From DAIRGB01 sp036794765 (lineage in GTDB: Bacteria > Patescibacteriota > JAHJAL01), in contig DAIRGB010000003.1 in the NCBI GenBank assembly GCA_036794765.1, positions 1 through 30,633 on the forward strand: a DNA stretch of 30,633 bases, given 5' to 3'. The position numbers and the translations under genes are program-made. Positions 6,471-13,643 of the stretch are shown piece by piece (positions within the stretch are counted from its first letter, which is position 1; the number at the start of each line of letters is the position of its first letter). The notes beneath the pieces were generated by a model. That model ran no database searches and was not told the DNA's origin. It worked only from the letters and a program-made list of their open reading frames with translations.

Positions 6471-9356
6471 ATGAAAAGAATCATTGCTTTGATGCGAAAA
6501 AAGGGCACACAGGAAGTCATGGGATTGTTTTTGATATTGATGGGTTTTTTGTGGTTGGGTGATAATACCAATTTGTTTCGTCAGGTGGCCGCTTACACCG
6601 AACCGGCGAGAGCAACCATACATGTTGAGACAACCTGTAGTCGAATCTGGGGGAAAGTAAATCCTGATGGTCAATACACAGTTGACTTGTCCGGAGCTGA
6701 TTATAAAAAATCGGTTCCCTTGGCCATCCCGACAATCAATACCAATGGTAGGGGTGAATTTGATATTACCTACAATTTTCCAGCGGGAGATTTTTTGTTT
6801 AGCGGCAGTTCGTGCAATGGCAGACCTTGTGCCAATGATTCGACTTGGCCGATGTTTAGTTGTGCCGGCTCCACTCCTCCCCCGGCCCAACCACCGGTAA
6901 CTCCACCCCCTTCCAGCCCACCTTGCGTACCAAATTGTAATTGTGCGGGGACTACATATACCGGGCAGACTTGTATGGACGGCTGCGGGGGCTATTGCCC
7001 TGGAACCGCTCCACTCCCTCAAACTCCAATACGCACCTGTTGGCCTGATTGCTCATGTGCAGCTAATACTCCAGCTGGACAAACTTGTCCTGATGGATGC
7101 GGCGGTGTTTGTCCGGGTTATAAACAAACAACAACCGCTCCGTCTTGCACGCCAAACTGCGGAGATACATCTAGTCGATGCGTAGGAGAAAGTTGGTCCA
7201 ATGGCTGTGGAGGGTTGTGTTATGGAGCAAAAAATTGCTCAACTACTACAACTACAACTAATCCCACCTGTACGACAGCAACCTGGAAAGGCGGGTCGGT
7301 TAGTTCGACTAATGTAATTCAGGGTGAAGAAGTGACATTAAAATGTGACTACGGTTTGATGTTTGCAGATAATATTTCGGCTTATTTGGGCGACACAAAA
7401 TGTACTTGGTTGGGAGTAAGTGGAGGTAATGCCGCCGGTTGGAATGGAACAGCGGCGATTTTTAAGTGTCCTACTCCAAACAAGGGTGTGGTAAAACCAC
7501 GATGCGAGATAACAGCCGGCGGGAATATGAATGTCTGTACAGCCAGTTCAAATTATGTTGACCAGGTAGATATTGCTCAGACAACTACAACAACCCCGAC
7601 TGACGATCCAACAAATCCAGCTATTCCTGTTCCGACAGACAATGTGACAGTCGATCCGAGGATTGTCAGAACAACTTGTGGTAATATCCAGGGATATGCC
7701 AAAGCCGGGACTAAAATTAAATTTTATCTTGATCATATTGGCACGTTTCTTGGTACCACAACTGCAGGAGACAATCATATTTTCAGCTTTGATTTTACTA
7801 AGTATCCACTGAAACATAAGATTATGGCTTATGAAGATTGCAGCAAGGAGGGTAGTACCGAGTTGTGCCGCAAAGAGATTTATAATAAGACAACAAACGC
7901 CAATATGTTTACCTGCGGGGATATATCACAGGCGGAAAATCCCAAAATAAAGATTACGGGGGTTGCAATCAGGAAAGCGGGTTATTTTGGAGAGAAGGCA
8001 CAAAGTTTGTTGTGCGGCGGCATGTACAATATATATGTCGTTCAATACCAAGTTTCAGAAGACGTAAAAGCCGATTGGGACGCCAACAAGATTTATCAAA
8101 TGTCCTTGATGGCTGATTATGACGACCCGCGTTATTGGTCGGACGGCACTTTTCGACAACTAAAGACAAATGATCATGGTTCGAGTTTAGGAAAGACTTT
8201 TGGAGAATTTTTGATTGATTATTGCCCTCATCAGACTTCTTTTGATCCGGCTACGTATAAGCCAAAATTATATGTGGCGGCAAATTATGATGTATACAGA
8301 AATACTACCGGGGAGATACCCAATGTCGTTTCCGCTCTCTATGACACAAAAAACGTTCCCACTCCCGATACTTCAGATTTTAGTCTACAAACCGCTTCTG
8401 CCGGTTCGACGACGATGATTTTTTATGCCTGGGGCGAATATCATTTCAAATTTTATCGATCCTACTTGGAAGACCATAGTGACAAAGAGCAATTCTCGCC
8501 TCCATACAATGCCGTGGGAAATCACTGGGTGTTTGGAGACAGCAATTATGACAAGACAAAAAGCATAGTTTATTACCAAGTTGCTAAAGAGGATGATTCC
8601 AAAGCCAGCAATTGGTTGAAGGTATATGTATCAGGCAACACTGGTTACAATCCCGGTGGCGGGACGGGAATAGGTGGACAGATTTTGAATAAGGAAAAAA
8701 TATTGCTCGACTTGGGCAATGTTCAAGGAACAAATTTTAATAATGATACTCAAATTGCTAATATCGGCGAAGCGGAAGAACTGGTAAAGGCTTTGGTGAG
8801 CGCAGGTGTGATTTTGCTTGATTCCAGTTATACCGATGCTCAGAGAGCGGATACGGTTAGAAAAGTGGCGGAATATTTGCTCGGTCAGGGCGGCGCGGGT
8901 TCGGTTGGAAGTTTTATTCAGAGACTCGAGTCTTCCGGAGGGACAGCGATTGGTGGACAGATTGGAGGGATTGCTGGTGCTGCGGTTGGACAAGGTCATG
9001 TCATCGGACAAGCTTCGGCACAAGTAACGGTTCCGACCAATAATCCAACCGAAATACCAGATACCGGAGAGTATTCCGAAAAATTGAATAAAATATTTAA
9101 AGACATCAATATTTTTGAAGAAGGGATCACTGTTGCCGATTTGATTAAAAAAATTATTAACTTGGCAATGGCCTTGGCCGGATTGATCGCATTGGCTTTT
9201 ATCATCTATGGTGGTTATATGTATATCATGTCAGCAGGAAGTCCTGACGAAAGCAAGAAAGCTATGCAGGCTATTACTCAAGCCGCAATCGGTTTGGTTT
9301 TGGTCTTGGCGGCTTGGTTGATTATTTCCGCGGTGATAAATGTTTTTAAACAATAA
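6471..9356 (+). CDS. Large exported Cys-rich protein with C-terminal T4SS pilin-like domain
   Basis: 961 residues from the ATG at 6471; the frame opens at a TTG at 6441, which I consider less likely. An N-terminal signal/anchor (about 16-40) leads into an extracellular region. A Pro-rich segment (134-152) is followed by three Cys-rich repeats of about 37 residues (about 152-252), each ending in (D/N)GCGGxCxG, two of them with GQTCxDGCGG. Poly-Thr linkers and a Cys-containing Ig-like segment (about 270-375) come next. A long middle region without recognised motifs and a Gly-rich stretch (GGGTGIGGQI, GGQIGGIAGAAVGQG) follow. The last 94 residues form a two-helix VirB2/T4SS pilin domain with FIIYGGYMYIMSAG and IGLVLVLAAWLII. 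The next gene is a small pilin with the same signature. I infer an oversized, decorated pilin-related surface subunit, perhaps a tip or adhesin. The pilin domain is confident; the role is inference. Confidence 0.85.
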   Translation: MKRIIALMRKKGTQEVMGLFLILMGFLWLGDNTNLFRQVAAYTEPARATIHVETTCSRIWGKVNPDGQYTVDLSGADYKKSVPLAIPTINTNGRGEFDITYNFPAGDFLFSGSSCNGRPCANDSTWPMFSCAGSTPPPAQPPVTPPPSSPPCVPNCNCAGTTYTGQTCMDGCGGYCPGTAPLPQTPIRTCWPDCSCAANTPAGQTCPDGCGGVCPGYKQTTTAPSCTPNCGDTSSRCVGESWSNGCGGLCYGAKNCSTTTTTTNPTCTTATWKGGSVSSTNVIQGEEVTLKCDYGLMFADNISAYLGDTKCTWLGVSGGNAAGWNGTAAIFKCPTPNKGVVKPRCEITAGGNMNVCTASSNYVDQVDIAQTTTTTPTDDPTNPAIPVPTDNVTVDPRIVRTTCGNIQGYAKAGTKIKFYLDHIGTFLGTTTAGDNHIFSFDFTKYPLKHKIMAYEDCSKEGSTELCRKEIYNKTTNANMFTCGDISQAENPKIKITGVAIRKAGYFGEKAQSLLCGGMYNIYVVQYQVSEDVKADWDANKIYQMSLMADYDDPRYWSDGTFRQLKTNDHGSSLGKTFGEFLIDYCPHQTSFDPATYKPKLYVAANYDVYRNTTGEIPNVVSALYDTKNVPTPDTSDFSLQTASAGSTTMIFYAWGEYHFKFYRSYLEDHSDKEQFSPPYNAVGNHWVFGDSNYDKTKSIVYYQVAKEDDSKASNWLKVYVSGNTGYNPGGGTGIGGQILNKEKILLDLGNVQGTNFNNDTQIANIGEAEELVKALVSAGVILLDSSYTDAQRADTVRKVAEYLLGQGGAGSVGSFIQRLESSGGTAIGGQIGGIAGAAVGQGHVIGQASAQVTVPTNNPTEIPDTGEYSEKLNKIFKDINIFEEGITVADLIKKIINLAMALAGLIALAFIIYGGYMYIMSAGSPDESKKAMQAITQAAIGLVLVLAAWLIISAVINVFKQ

Positions 9357-9376
9357 ATAAAAAAATATATTATATT

Positions 9377-9925
9377 ATGCAAGGAATAAAAAAAATTGGA
9401 TTGAGAAAAACTATTTTGGCCGGTTTGTTCTTGTTGGCTTTGATTATCTGGTCGTCTTTTTCTTTTCCAAAATTTGTGTTTGCCGCACCTCTTGAAGGTT
9501 CTGCAGATGCGGAAGCCGAGGCGGGAGTTGGAGATAATAAAACTGAAAAGATTTTGGGTGAGGAATTTACCAAATATAGCGAAGAGACAAAAATTGGCGA
9601 GAACAATGATGATCCGATCGAGGTGGTCAACAAATTTTTGGTTTGGGGTATGGGTTTTGCCAGCATTGTGGCAGTTGGATTTATCATCTATGGTGGATTC
9701 ACTTATATTATGGCGGGAGGGAATGAAGAAAATATCAAACGGGGAAAAAGTCTGGTGATGAAGTCTGTAATCGGACTGGTAATAATATTGGCAGCTTGGC
9801 TGATAATAACGACGATTGTCGGTTTGTTGAAGGGGAAGGATAGCGAAACTCAGACAGGTACACAAGGTATTGAGGATGGTGGTGGCGGAGGCTATGTGGA
9901 TGACCCCGGTACTATGCCAGTGTAA
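9377..9925 (+). CDS. VirB2/TrbC-like type IV secretion pilin
   Basis: 182 residues. A basic start and signal peptide (about 1-37, with FVFAAP as a plausible cleavage region) precede an acidic segment (about 40-80). A hydrophobic helix (about 86-113, FIIYGGFTYIMAGG), a basic turn (KRGKSLVMKS) and a second helix (about 129-151, VIGLVIILAAWLII) follow. This two-helix hairpin is typical of T4SS pilins. The C-terminus is a Gly/Asp-rich tail (GGGGGYVDDPG). The start lies 20 bp after the pilin-fusion gene, and a strong terminator follows, so the two form one transcription unit. No Shine-Dalgarno sequence is present; the upstream bases are nearly pure A/T. No VirB4, VirB6 or VirD4 gene lies in the window, so whether it forms part of a complete secretion or competence apparatus cannot be judged here. 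Confidence 0.88.
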   Translation: MQGIKKIGLRKTILAGLFLLALIIWSSFSFPKFVFAAPLEGSADAEAEAGVGDNKTEKILGEEFTKYSEETKIGENNDDPIEVVNKFLVWGMGFASIVAVGFIIYGGFTYIMAGGNEENIKRGKSLVMKSVIGLVIILAAWLIITTIVGLLKGKDSETQTGTQGIEDGGGGGYVDDPGTMPV

Positions 9926-9938
9926 TTTTTGACAAAAA

Positions 9939-9968
9939 AATAATCCTCTAAATGAGGGTTATTTTTTT
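9939..9968 (+). terminator. Rho-independent terminator of the pilin pair
   Basis: A 10-bp stem (AATAATCCTC / GAGGGTTATT, one G-T pair) with a 5-nt loop is followed by seven T. An A-run precedes it, so it could also work on the minus strand for efp, which ends 50 bp away. Confidence 0.88.
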
Positions 9969-10017
9969 GTTGTCGAAAATACTTGTGAATAATATTGAAA
10001 AAGTGAAAAATATTTTT

Positions 10018-10578
10018 CTAGTTGGCGCGTTCGATATATTTTCCGTCTCGGGTGTCAACAACGACTTTGTCGCCTTGGTTGATAAACAGAGGAACGGTTA
10101 TTTTGGCGCCTGTTTCGATCGTAGCTGATTTGTTGCCGCCTTGAGCGGTGTCACCTTTGATGCCGGGTTCGGTGTCGGTGATTTCATAGATAATCTTGAT
10201 TGGCAATTCGATACCGATTGGTTGATCTTCAAATTTTATCAAATCAACTTCCATTCCTTCTTTGATAAATTGACGACTTTCGCCTAACAATTGGTCACTG
10301 ATGGGAAATTGTTCATAAGAGGAATTGTCCATAAAATGATAATTTTGCCCGTCGGTGTATAGATACTGAGCCTTTGATTTGGAAACATCGGCCGGATCAA
10401 ATTTGTCGTTGCCGTGAAAATTTCTCTCCAAGATAGATCCGGTGATCAAATTTTTTATTTTGGTACGCATGATGCCACCCTGTCGTCCCATTTTGCTGTG
10501 TTGGTAGGTCATGACTTCGTGGGGTTGGCCATTGTACATGAATTTGGTACCGGTTTTGAGATCGTTGATGCCGTACAT
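10018..10578 (-). CDS. efp: Elongation factor P
   Basis: 186 residues, the normal EF-P length, with three beta-barrel domains (about 1-62, 65-125, 128-186). EF-P binds between the P and E sites of the ribosome and relieves stalling at consecutive prolines. The tip loop of domain I reads HSKMGRQGGIMRTK, so the residue that is lysine in E. coli (modified by EpmAB) is Arg32 here, as at the rhamnosylated position of Pseudomonas EF-P. The C-terminal domain has the familiar GDTAQGGNKSATIETGA and VPLFINQGD segments. No modifying enzyme is encoded nearby. The gene converges on the pilin terminator and has its own AT-rich upstream region; no ribosome-binding site is seen. Identification is firm; modification state is unknown. 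Confidence 0.97.
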   Translation of the reverse strand: MYGINDLKTGTKFMYNGQPHEVMTYQHSKMGRQGGIMRTKIKNLITGSILERNFHGNDKFDPADVSKSKAQYLYTDGQNYHFMDNSSYEQFPISDQLLGESRQFIKEGMEVDLIKFEDQPIGIELPIKIIYEITDTEPGIKGDTAQGGNKSATIETGAKITVPLFINQGDKVVVDTRDGKYIERAN

Positions 10579-10633
10579 ACAATATTAATTAACAATTAAT
10601 AATTAACAAATAATAATATTTTTATAATAAGTT

Positions 10634-10778
10634 GTCATCCTGGAACTGAAAGCCCTAATGGGCGCTTCAATATCCAGGATCCACTTTATAATCTTTTTTA
10701 ATATTATATTTTTTGTCAAACTATATTTTTTCTGAATCCTGGATATTGAAACGGATTACCTTTCACTTCCAGGATGAC
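10634..10778. repeat. REP/BIME-like inverted pair, copy 2
   Basis: The left unit starts GTCATCCTGGA and ends TCCAGGATCC. The right unit begins near 10733 (GAATCCTGGATATTGAAACG) and ends TCCAGGATGAC. The inner part of the left hairpin differs from the other copies (AGCCCTAATGGGCG instead of AGGTAATCCGC), so the stem is conserved while the loop varies. It lies between the rpsR stop and the efp start and may act as the operon-end structure. Confidence 0.85.
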
Positions 10779-10794
10779 ACAATGCACAAATCTT

Positions 10795-11028
10795 CTATTG
10801 CACGTAATACGGTAGTAGAGCCATGTAGCGGGCGCGTTTAATAGCGCGAGCGAGTCTGGTCTGATATTTACGGTTGATGCCGGTGCGACTGGCCGGTTCG
10901 ATTTTGCCATAGTAAGAAATAAATTTTTTCAGAGTTTCGGAATCTTTGTAGTCGATATAGCAGATGTTGTTGGCGGTGAAGTAACAGGATTTTTTCTTGG
11001 CGAGATTGTTGGTAGGTTGAGTTTGCAT
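10795..11028 (-). CDS. rpsR: Small ribosomal subunit protein bS18
   Basis: 77 residues, the usual length. bS18 binds the 30S platform together with bS6. The hallmarks are an N-terminal KKKSCYF, IDYKDSETLKKFIS, an SRTGINRKYQTRLARAIKRAR stretch and a terminal MALLPYY. Two cysteines (CYFTANNIC) are present, fewer than in fully zinc-binding forms. It is the last gene of rpsF-ssb-rpsR, 81 bp downstream of ssb, and that gap holds a tandem 8-bp repeat. No Shine-Dalgarno sequence is seen before the ATG. Identification is firm. Confidence 0.97.
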   Translation of the reverse strand: MQTQPTNNLAKKKSCYFTANNICYIDYKDSETLKKFISYYGKIEPASRTGINRKYQTRLARAIKRARYMALLPYYVQ

Positions 11029-11069
11029 GGTTTGGTTAATAATTGATAATTTTTGGTTGGAGAGTGAGA

Positions 11070-11109
11070 ACGTGTGTACGTTCGAACGTTAGAACGTTTA
11101 TACGTTTAC
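11070..11109. repeat. Five tandem 8-bp ACGTTNNN units between ssb and rpsR
   Basis: The sequence reads as five consecutive octamers beginning ACGT (ACGTGTGT, ACGTTCGA, ACGTTAGA, ACGTTTAT, ACGTTTAC), ending immediately at the ssb stop codon. The middle contains the perfect 12-nt palindrome ACGTTCGAACGT. It is in the transcribed intercistronic space of the rpsF operon. Function is unknown. Confidence 0.8.
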
Positions 11110-11700
11110 TCAAAAAGGGATGTCGTCGATACTGATTTCTTCCGGACTGATGTTGTTGCTGGAATTGGAATTGCCGGCGGGAGGATTGTTGTCGAAAGAT
11201 GGGATATTTGGCATGACCGGTGAGTTGTCGGTATTTGCCGGATTGTTTTGTGCCATCTGTGAAGGAGAAATCATATCTGATGATGATCCGGAAAATTGAT
11301 CAGTCTGAGTGGGGGCAACTGAGGGATTGTTGTAACCGGCGGCTTGACTCGGTCCGGCCTGATCTCGATTGAATCCTCCGATAAATTGAAAACTTTCGAC
11401 GATAATTTCGGTGCGAGTGCGGCGAATGCCGTCCGGTCCTTCCCAATTTTGTGTTTTGAGACGACCTTCGATAAAAATCGGCTGACCTTTTTTGAGATAT
11501 TGGTTGATAGTTTCCGCCTGACGTCCCCAAACAACCAGATTGTGAAATTCGACTTCTTCTCTTTTTTCTCCTTCGGGAGTACTCCAGCGTCGGTTGGTAG
11601 CAACACCAAAAGAGGCGACAGCCTGACCATTTGGCGTGTAACGCAGTTCGGGGTCACGAGTGAGATTTCCTAAAACAAAAACTTTATTGAAACCCAACAT
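11110..11700 (-). CDS. ssb: Single-stranded DNA-binding protein
   Basis: 196 residues. An N-terminal OB fold (about 1-110) shows LGNLTRDPELRYTPNGQAV, WGRQAETINQYLKKG and EGRLKTQNWEGPDG. A Gln/Asn/Ser/Pro-rich disordered linker (about 115-183) follows, then the acidic tip EEISIDDIPF, which recruits replication and repair proteins. The protein coats single-stranded DNA, probably as a tetramer. GGAG seven bases before the ATG supports the start. It lies 17 bp after rpsF, the canonical operon order. The tip followed directly by TGA shows that TGA is a stop codon in this organism. Confidence 0.97.
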   Translation of the reverse strand: MLGFNKVFVLGNLTRDPELRYTPNGQAVASFGVATNRRWSTPEGEKREEVEFHNLVVWGRQAETINQYLKKGQPIFIEGRLKTQNWEGPDGIRRTRTEIIVESFQFIGGFNRDQAGPSQAAGYNNPSVAPTQTDQFSGSSSDMISPSQMAQNNPANTDNSPVMPNIPSFDNNPPAGNSNSSNNISPEEISIDDIPF

Positions 11701-11717
11701 ATTGTTTCTCCAAAATA

Positions 11718-12368
11718 TTACAAGATCTCATCCAATATTTTGTCTAAATTTTCGGCTTTGGCCTTTTTTTCCTCTTCGGTTTTAACCGGTGTTTCGACAG
11801 GTGTTTCTTCAACTACTTCTTGTGGGGCTTTCACTTTTGAGGCAGTTTTTTTGGCAGCAGGTTTGGCTTTTTCTTCTACTCGAGCTTCCGTGATTGATTC
11901 TTCTTTAACGGTTTTTTTGGCAGTTTTGGGTTTTTTAACAACTTCTTTTTTGGTAGCTGGTTTTTCTTTGGTTGTTTCTTCGACCTGATCCGATTCAGCG
12001 GCGGCAACTGACACTTGGTTGTCAATTTCCTGGTTGGCCCGATCGAGATCGTTTTGTTGTTGTTCATTGTAACCAGGTTCCCGATCGAGATTGATCAGAA
12101 GATAACGCAAGCAACCTTCCAAAAGACGAAGCTTGGCTTCAAAGGCCGGGACTTCAGTTGGTTCAAAGTTGACCTGAGTAATCATGTAAAAACCATGATT
12201 TTGTTTTTTGATCGGGTAGGTCAATTCCTTTTGTCCCCAGAGATCTTCCTTGATGATTCGACCGTGACAATCCGAAATCAGTTCGCGGATGCGACCGATG
12301 ACAGTTTGGGTCTCTTCCTCACTCAGACTCTCACAGGCAATGATGGTAGCCAGTTCATATTTGTACAT
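11718..12368 (-). CDS. rpsF: Small ribosomal subunit protein bS6 with a long charged C-terminal tail
   Basis: 216 residues from the ATG at 12368, chosen because AAGGAG stands seven bases upstream and MYKYELATII is the normal bS6 start; the frame could be read 15 codons further upstream. Residues 1-97 form the bS6 fold (WGQKELTYPIKKQNHGFY, LRYLLINLDREP). Residues 98-216 are an extra low-complexity tail, first Asn/Gln-rich and then a Lys/Ala/Glu/Val-rich stretch of AAKK and KEEVVKK types, ending in the amphipathic LDKILDEIL. Most bS6 proteins are 95-140 residues long, so this tail is unusual. It heads the rpsF-ssb-rpsR operon. The core protein pairs with bS18 on the 30S platform; the tail's function is unknown. 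Confidence 0.95.
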   Translation of the reverse strand: MYKYELATIIACESLSEEETQTVIGRIRELISDCHGRIIKEDLWGQKELTYPIKKQNHGFYMITQVNFEPTEVPAFEAKLRLLEGCLRYLLINLDREPGYNEQQQNDLDRANQEIDNQVSVAAAESDQVEETTKEKPATKKEVVKKPKTAKKTVKEESITEARVEEKAKPAAKKTASKVKAPQEVVEETPVETPVKTEEEKKAKAENLDKILDEIL

Positions 12369-12442
12369 AACAAATCTCCTTATATCCTGCGGATAGTATC
12401 CCTTGTTGCTCACAAGAGAAGGATTAAGAAATAAATAATTGT
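12369..12442 (-). promoter_or_regulatory. rpsF leader with hairpins, candidate S6:S18 autoregulatory site
   Basis: The predicted 5' leader of about 74 nt contains the hairpin CTTGT-GAGCA-ACAAG (12402-12416). Nearer the start codon, the overlapping ATCC-GCA-GGAT and GGATA/TATCC pairings could alternate with exposure of AAGGAG. bS6-bS18 leaders in several bacterial phyla bind the protein pair through a CCG-containing stem-loop; a TATCCGCAGG segment is present here. The match is by eye only. Confidence 0.35.
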
Positions 12443-12448
12443 ATTTTT

Positions 12449-12477
12449 AGTCTAAGGGAGAAAATAGGATTTGACAA
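12449..12477 (-). promoter_or_regulatory. Sigma70-type promoter of the rpsF-ssb-rpsR operon
   Basis: On the minus strand TTGTCA (12472-12477) and TAGACT (12449-12454) are separated by exactly 17 bp. The start site would be near 12442, about 74 nt upstream of the rpsF ATG. Confidence 0.7.
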
Positions 12478-12543
12478 GGATTATTGCCATTAATAAATAG
12501 TTTTTTGAATTGGCCGGGTGTTTTGGATACAATGGGATTGAGT

Positions 12544-12646
12544 AAATTTCTAATTTTTAATTTCTAATTTTTAAACATTGAGTGTTAGGATTATTAAGAA
12601 TTTTTACAATATTTGTTTAGAAATTAAAAATTAGAAATTAAAAATT
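12544..12646. repeat. AT-rich inverted repeat (AATTTCTAATTTTT family)
   Basis: The left arm (12544-12576) and right arm (12615-12646) are near-perfect reverse complements built from AATTTCTAATTTTT units, with a 38-bp spacer. The repeat lies between the divergent rpsF operon and the gene at 12661. Confidence 0.8.
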
Positions 12647-12660
12647 GTTTTGGGGGTCTT

Positions 12661-13596
12661 ATGCTAAAAAAATCTTACTGGTTTGGTTTTATTATCTTGA
12701 TTATCTTAATAATATTTCTGGGAATATTGGCGGTGACGGCCGGCATAAATTGGGTGCGCAATAAGTCCAGCATTATGAACAATACAACAAATGAATTGCC
12801 AAAGTTGGGCGAATCGGAAGAGACACAATCGGCGCGTAAAACTTACGCGGCTACTTCCGGCTGGACCGTAGATTATCCTTTCAATTGGATAGTTGACGAT
12901 AGCACTAATTTGGTAATCTTTGGTGACAAACAATTTACTTTTGATTCTGAAGACAACGGAATTGCGACTATTGCCGAATTGTCGGGAACTACCATGGAAG
13001 AGCAACGGGAAGAATTTGCCAGATATTTTGAGATACAGAAAGAAGAGGGAATCTATGCCGGATCAGTTTATGGAACAGTGATGGATGGTGAGGTAAAGCC
13101 GGGGGTGGAAAGCAAAATTGAGCCTGGTTATAAACGATCTATCGCTCTATTACCTGTAAATGATAAAATTTTGAAATTTACACTCAATGATAGTAAACGC
13201 AAAAATATTTGGCTGGGGTTAATATATTCTTTGAAGAATAATGCCGCTGTCAACGAGAAAAATCCAGCCAGCAATAAAATTGGTAAAAAATCAATTGAGG
13301 GGAATATTATCGTATTCACTCCAACCGAAGGAGAGAAAATATCTTCTCCATACGTTTTGACCGGATCGGCGCGCGTGTTTGAAAATGTCGTTAATTACGA
13401 ATTGACGGATAAAGATGGAAAGGTCTTGGCTTCGGGAATCGCCAATGCCTTGGCAACGGATATTGGTCAGTATGGCGATTTTTCGGTTTCCTTTTCCTAT
13501 GTTTCCGGTGCCAAAAGTGGCACTCTGTCAGTTTTCGCTTACTCAGCCAAGGATGGAAGTAAACAGGATTTGGTGCAGATAGAAGTTGAATTGTAA
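12661..13596 (+). CDS. Membrane-anchored protein with PsbP-like and Gmad2 Ig-like domains
   Basis: 311 residues. The N-terminal membrane anchor (about 7-31) is strongly hydrophobic. A middle domain (about 60-190) starts SGWTVDYPFNWIVD and resembles the PsbP-like domain of the gene at 5759. The C-terminal domain (about 213-311) fits Gmad2, the Ig-like domain found in spore-germination and other extracytoplasmic proteins: IIVFTPTEGEKISSPYVLTGSARVFE, then VLASGIANA and YGDFSVSFSY. The protein should face the periplasm or exterior; its ligand is unknown. A GGGGG run six bases upstream may be a weak ribosome-binding site. It precedes the Nramp-like gene by 47 bp on the same strand, with no terminator between, so they may be co-transcribed. 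Confidence 0.8.
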   Translation: MLKKSYWFGFIILIILIIFLGILAVTAGINWVRNKSSIMNNTTNELPKLGESEETQSARKTYAATSGWTVDYPFNWIVDDSTNLVIFGDKQFTFDSEDNGIATIAELSGTTMEEQREEFARYFEIQKEEGIYAGSVYGTVMDGEVKPGVESKIEPGYKRSIALLPVNDKILKFTLNDSKRKNIWLGLIYSLKNNAAVNEKNPASNKIGKKSIEGNIIVFTPTEGEKISSPYVLTGSARVFENVVNYELTDKDGKVLASGIANALATDIGQYGDFSVSFSYVSGAKSGTLSVFAYSAKDGSKQDLVQIEVEL

Positions 13597-13643
13597 AAAA
13601 TGCAGGAGAAAACAAAATATAATAAGGAGAGGCTTAAACTAAG

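Noticed and set aside
7548..7817. 89-residue minus-strand ORF within the pilin-fusion gene
   Set aside because: It overlaps a continuous, domain-supported coding frame and has no motif or start signal of its own.
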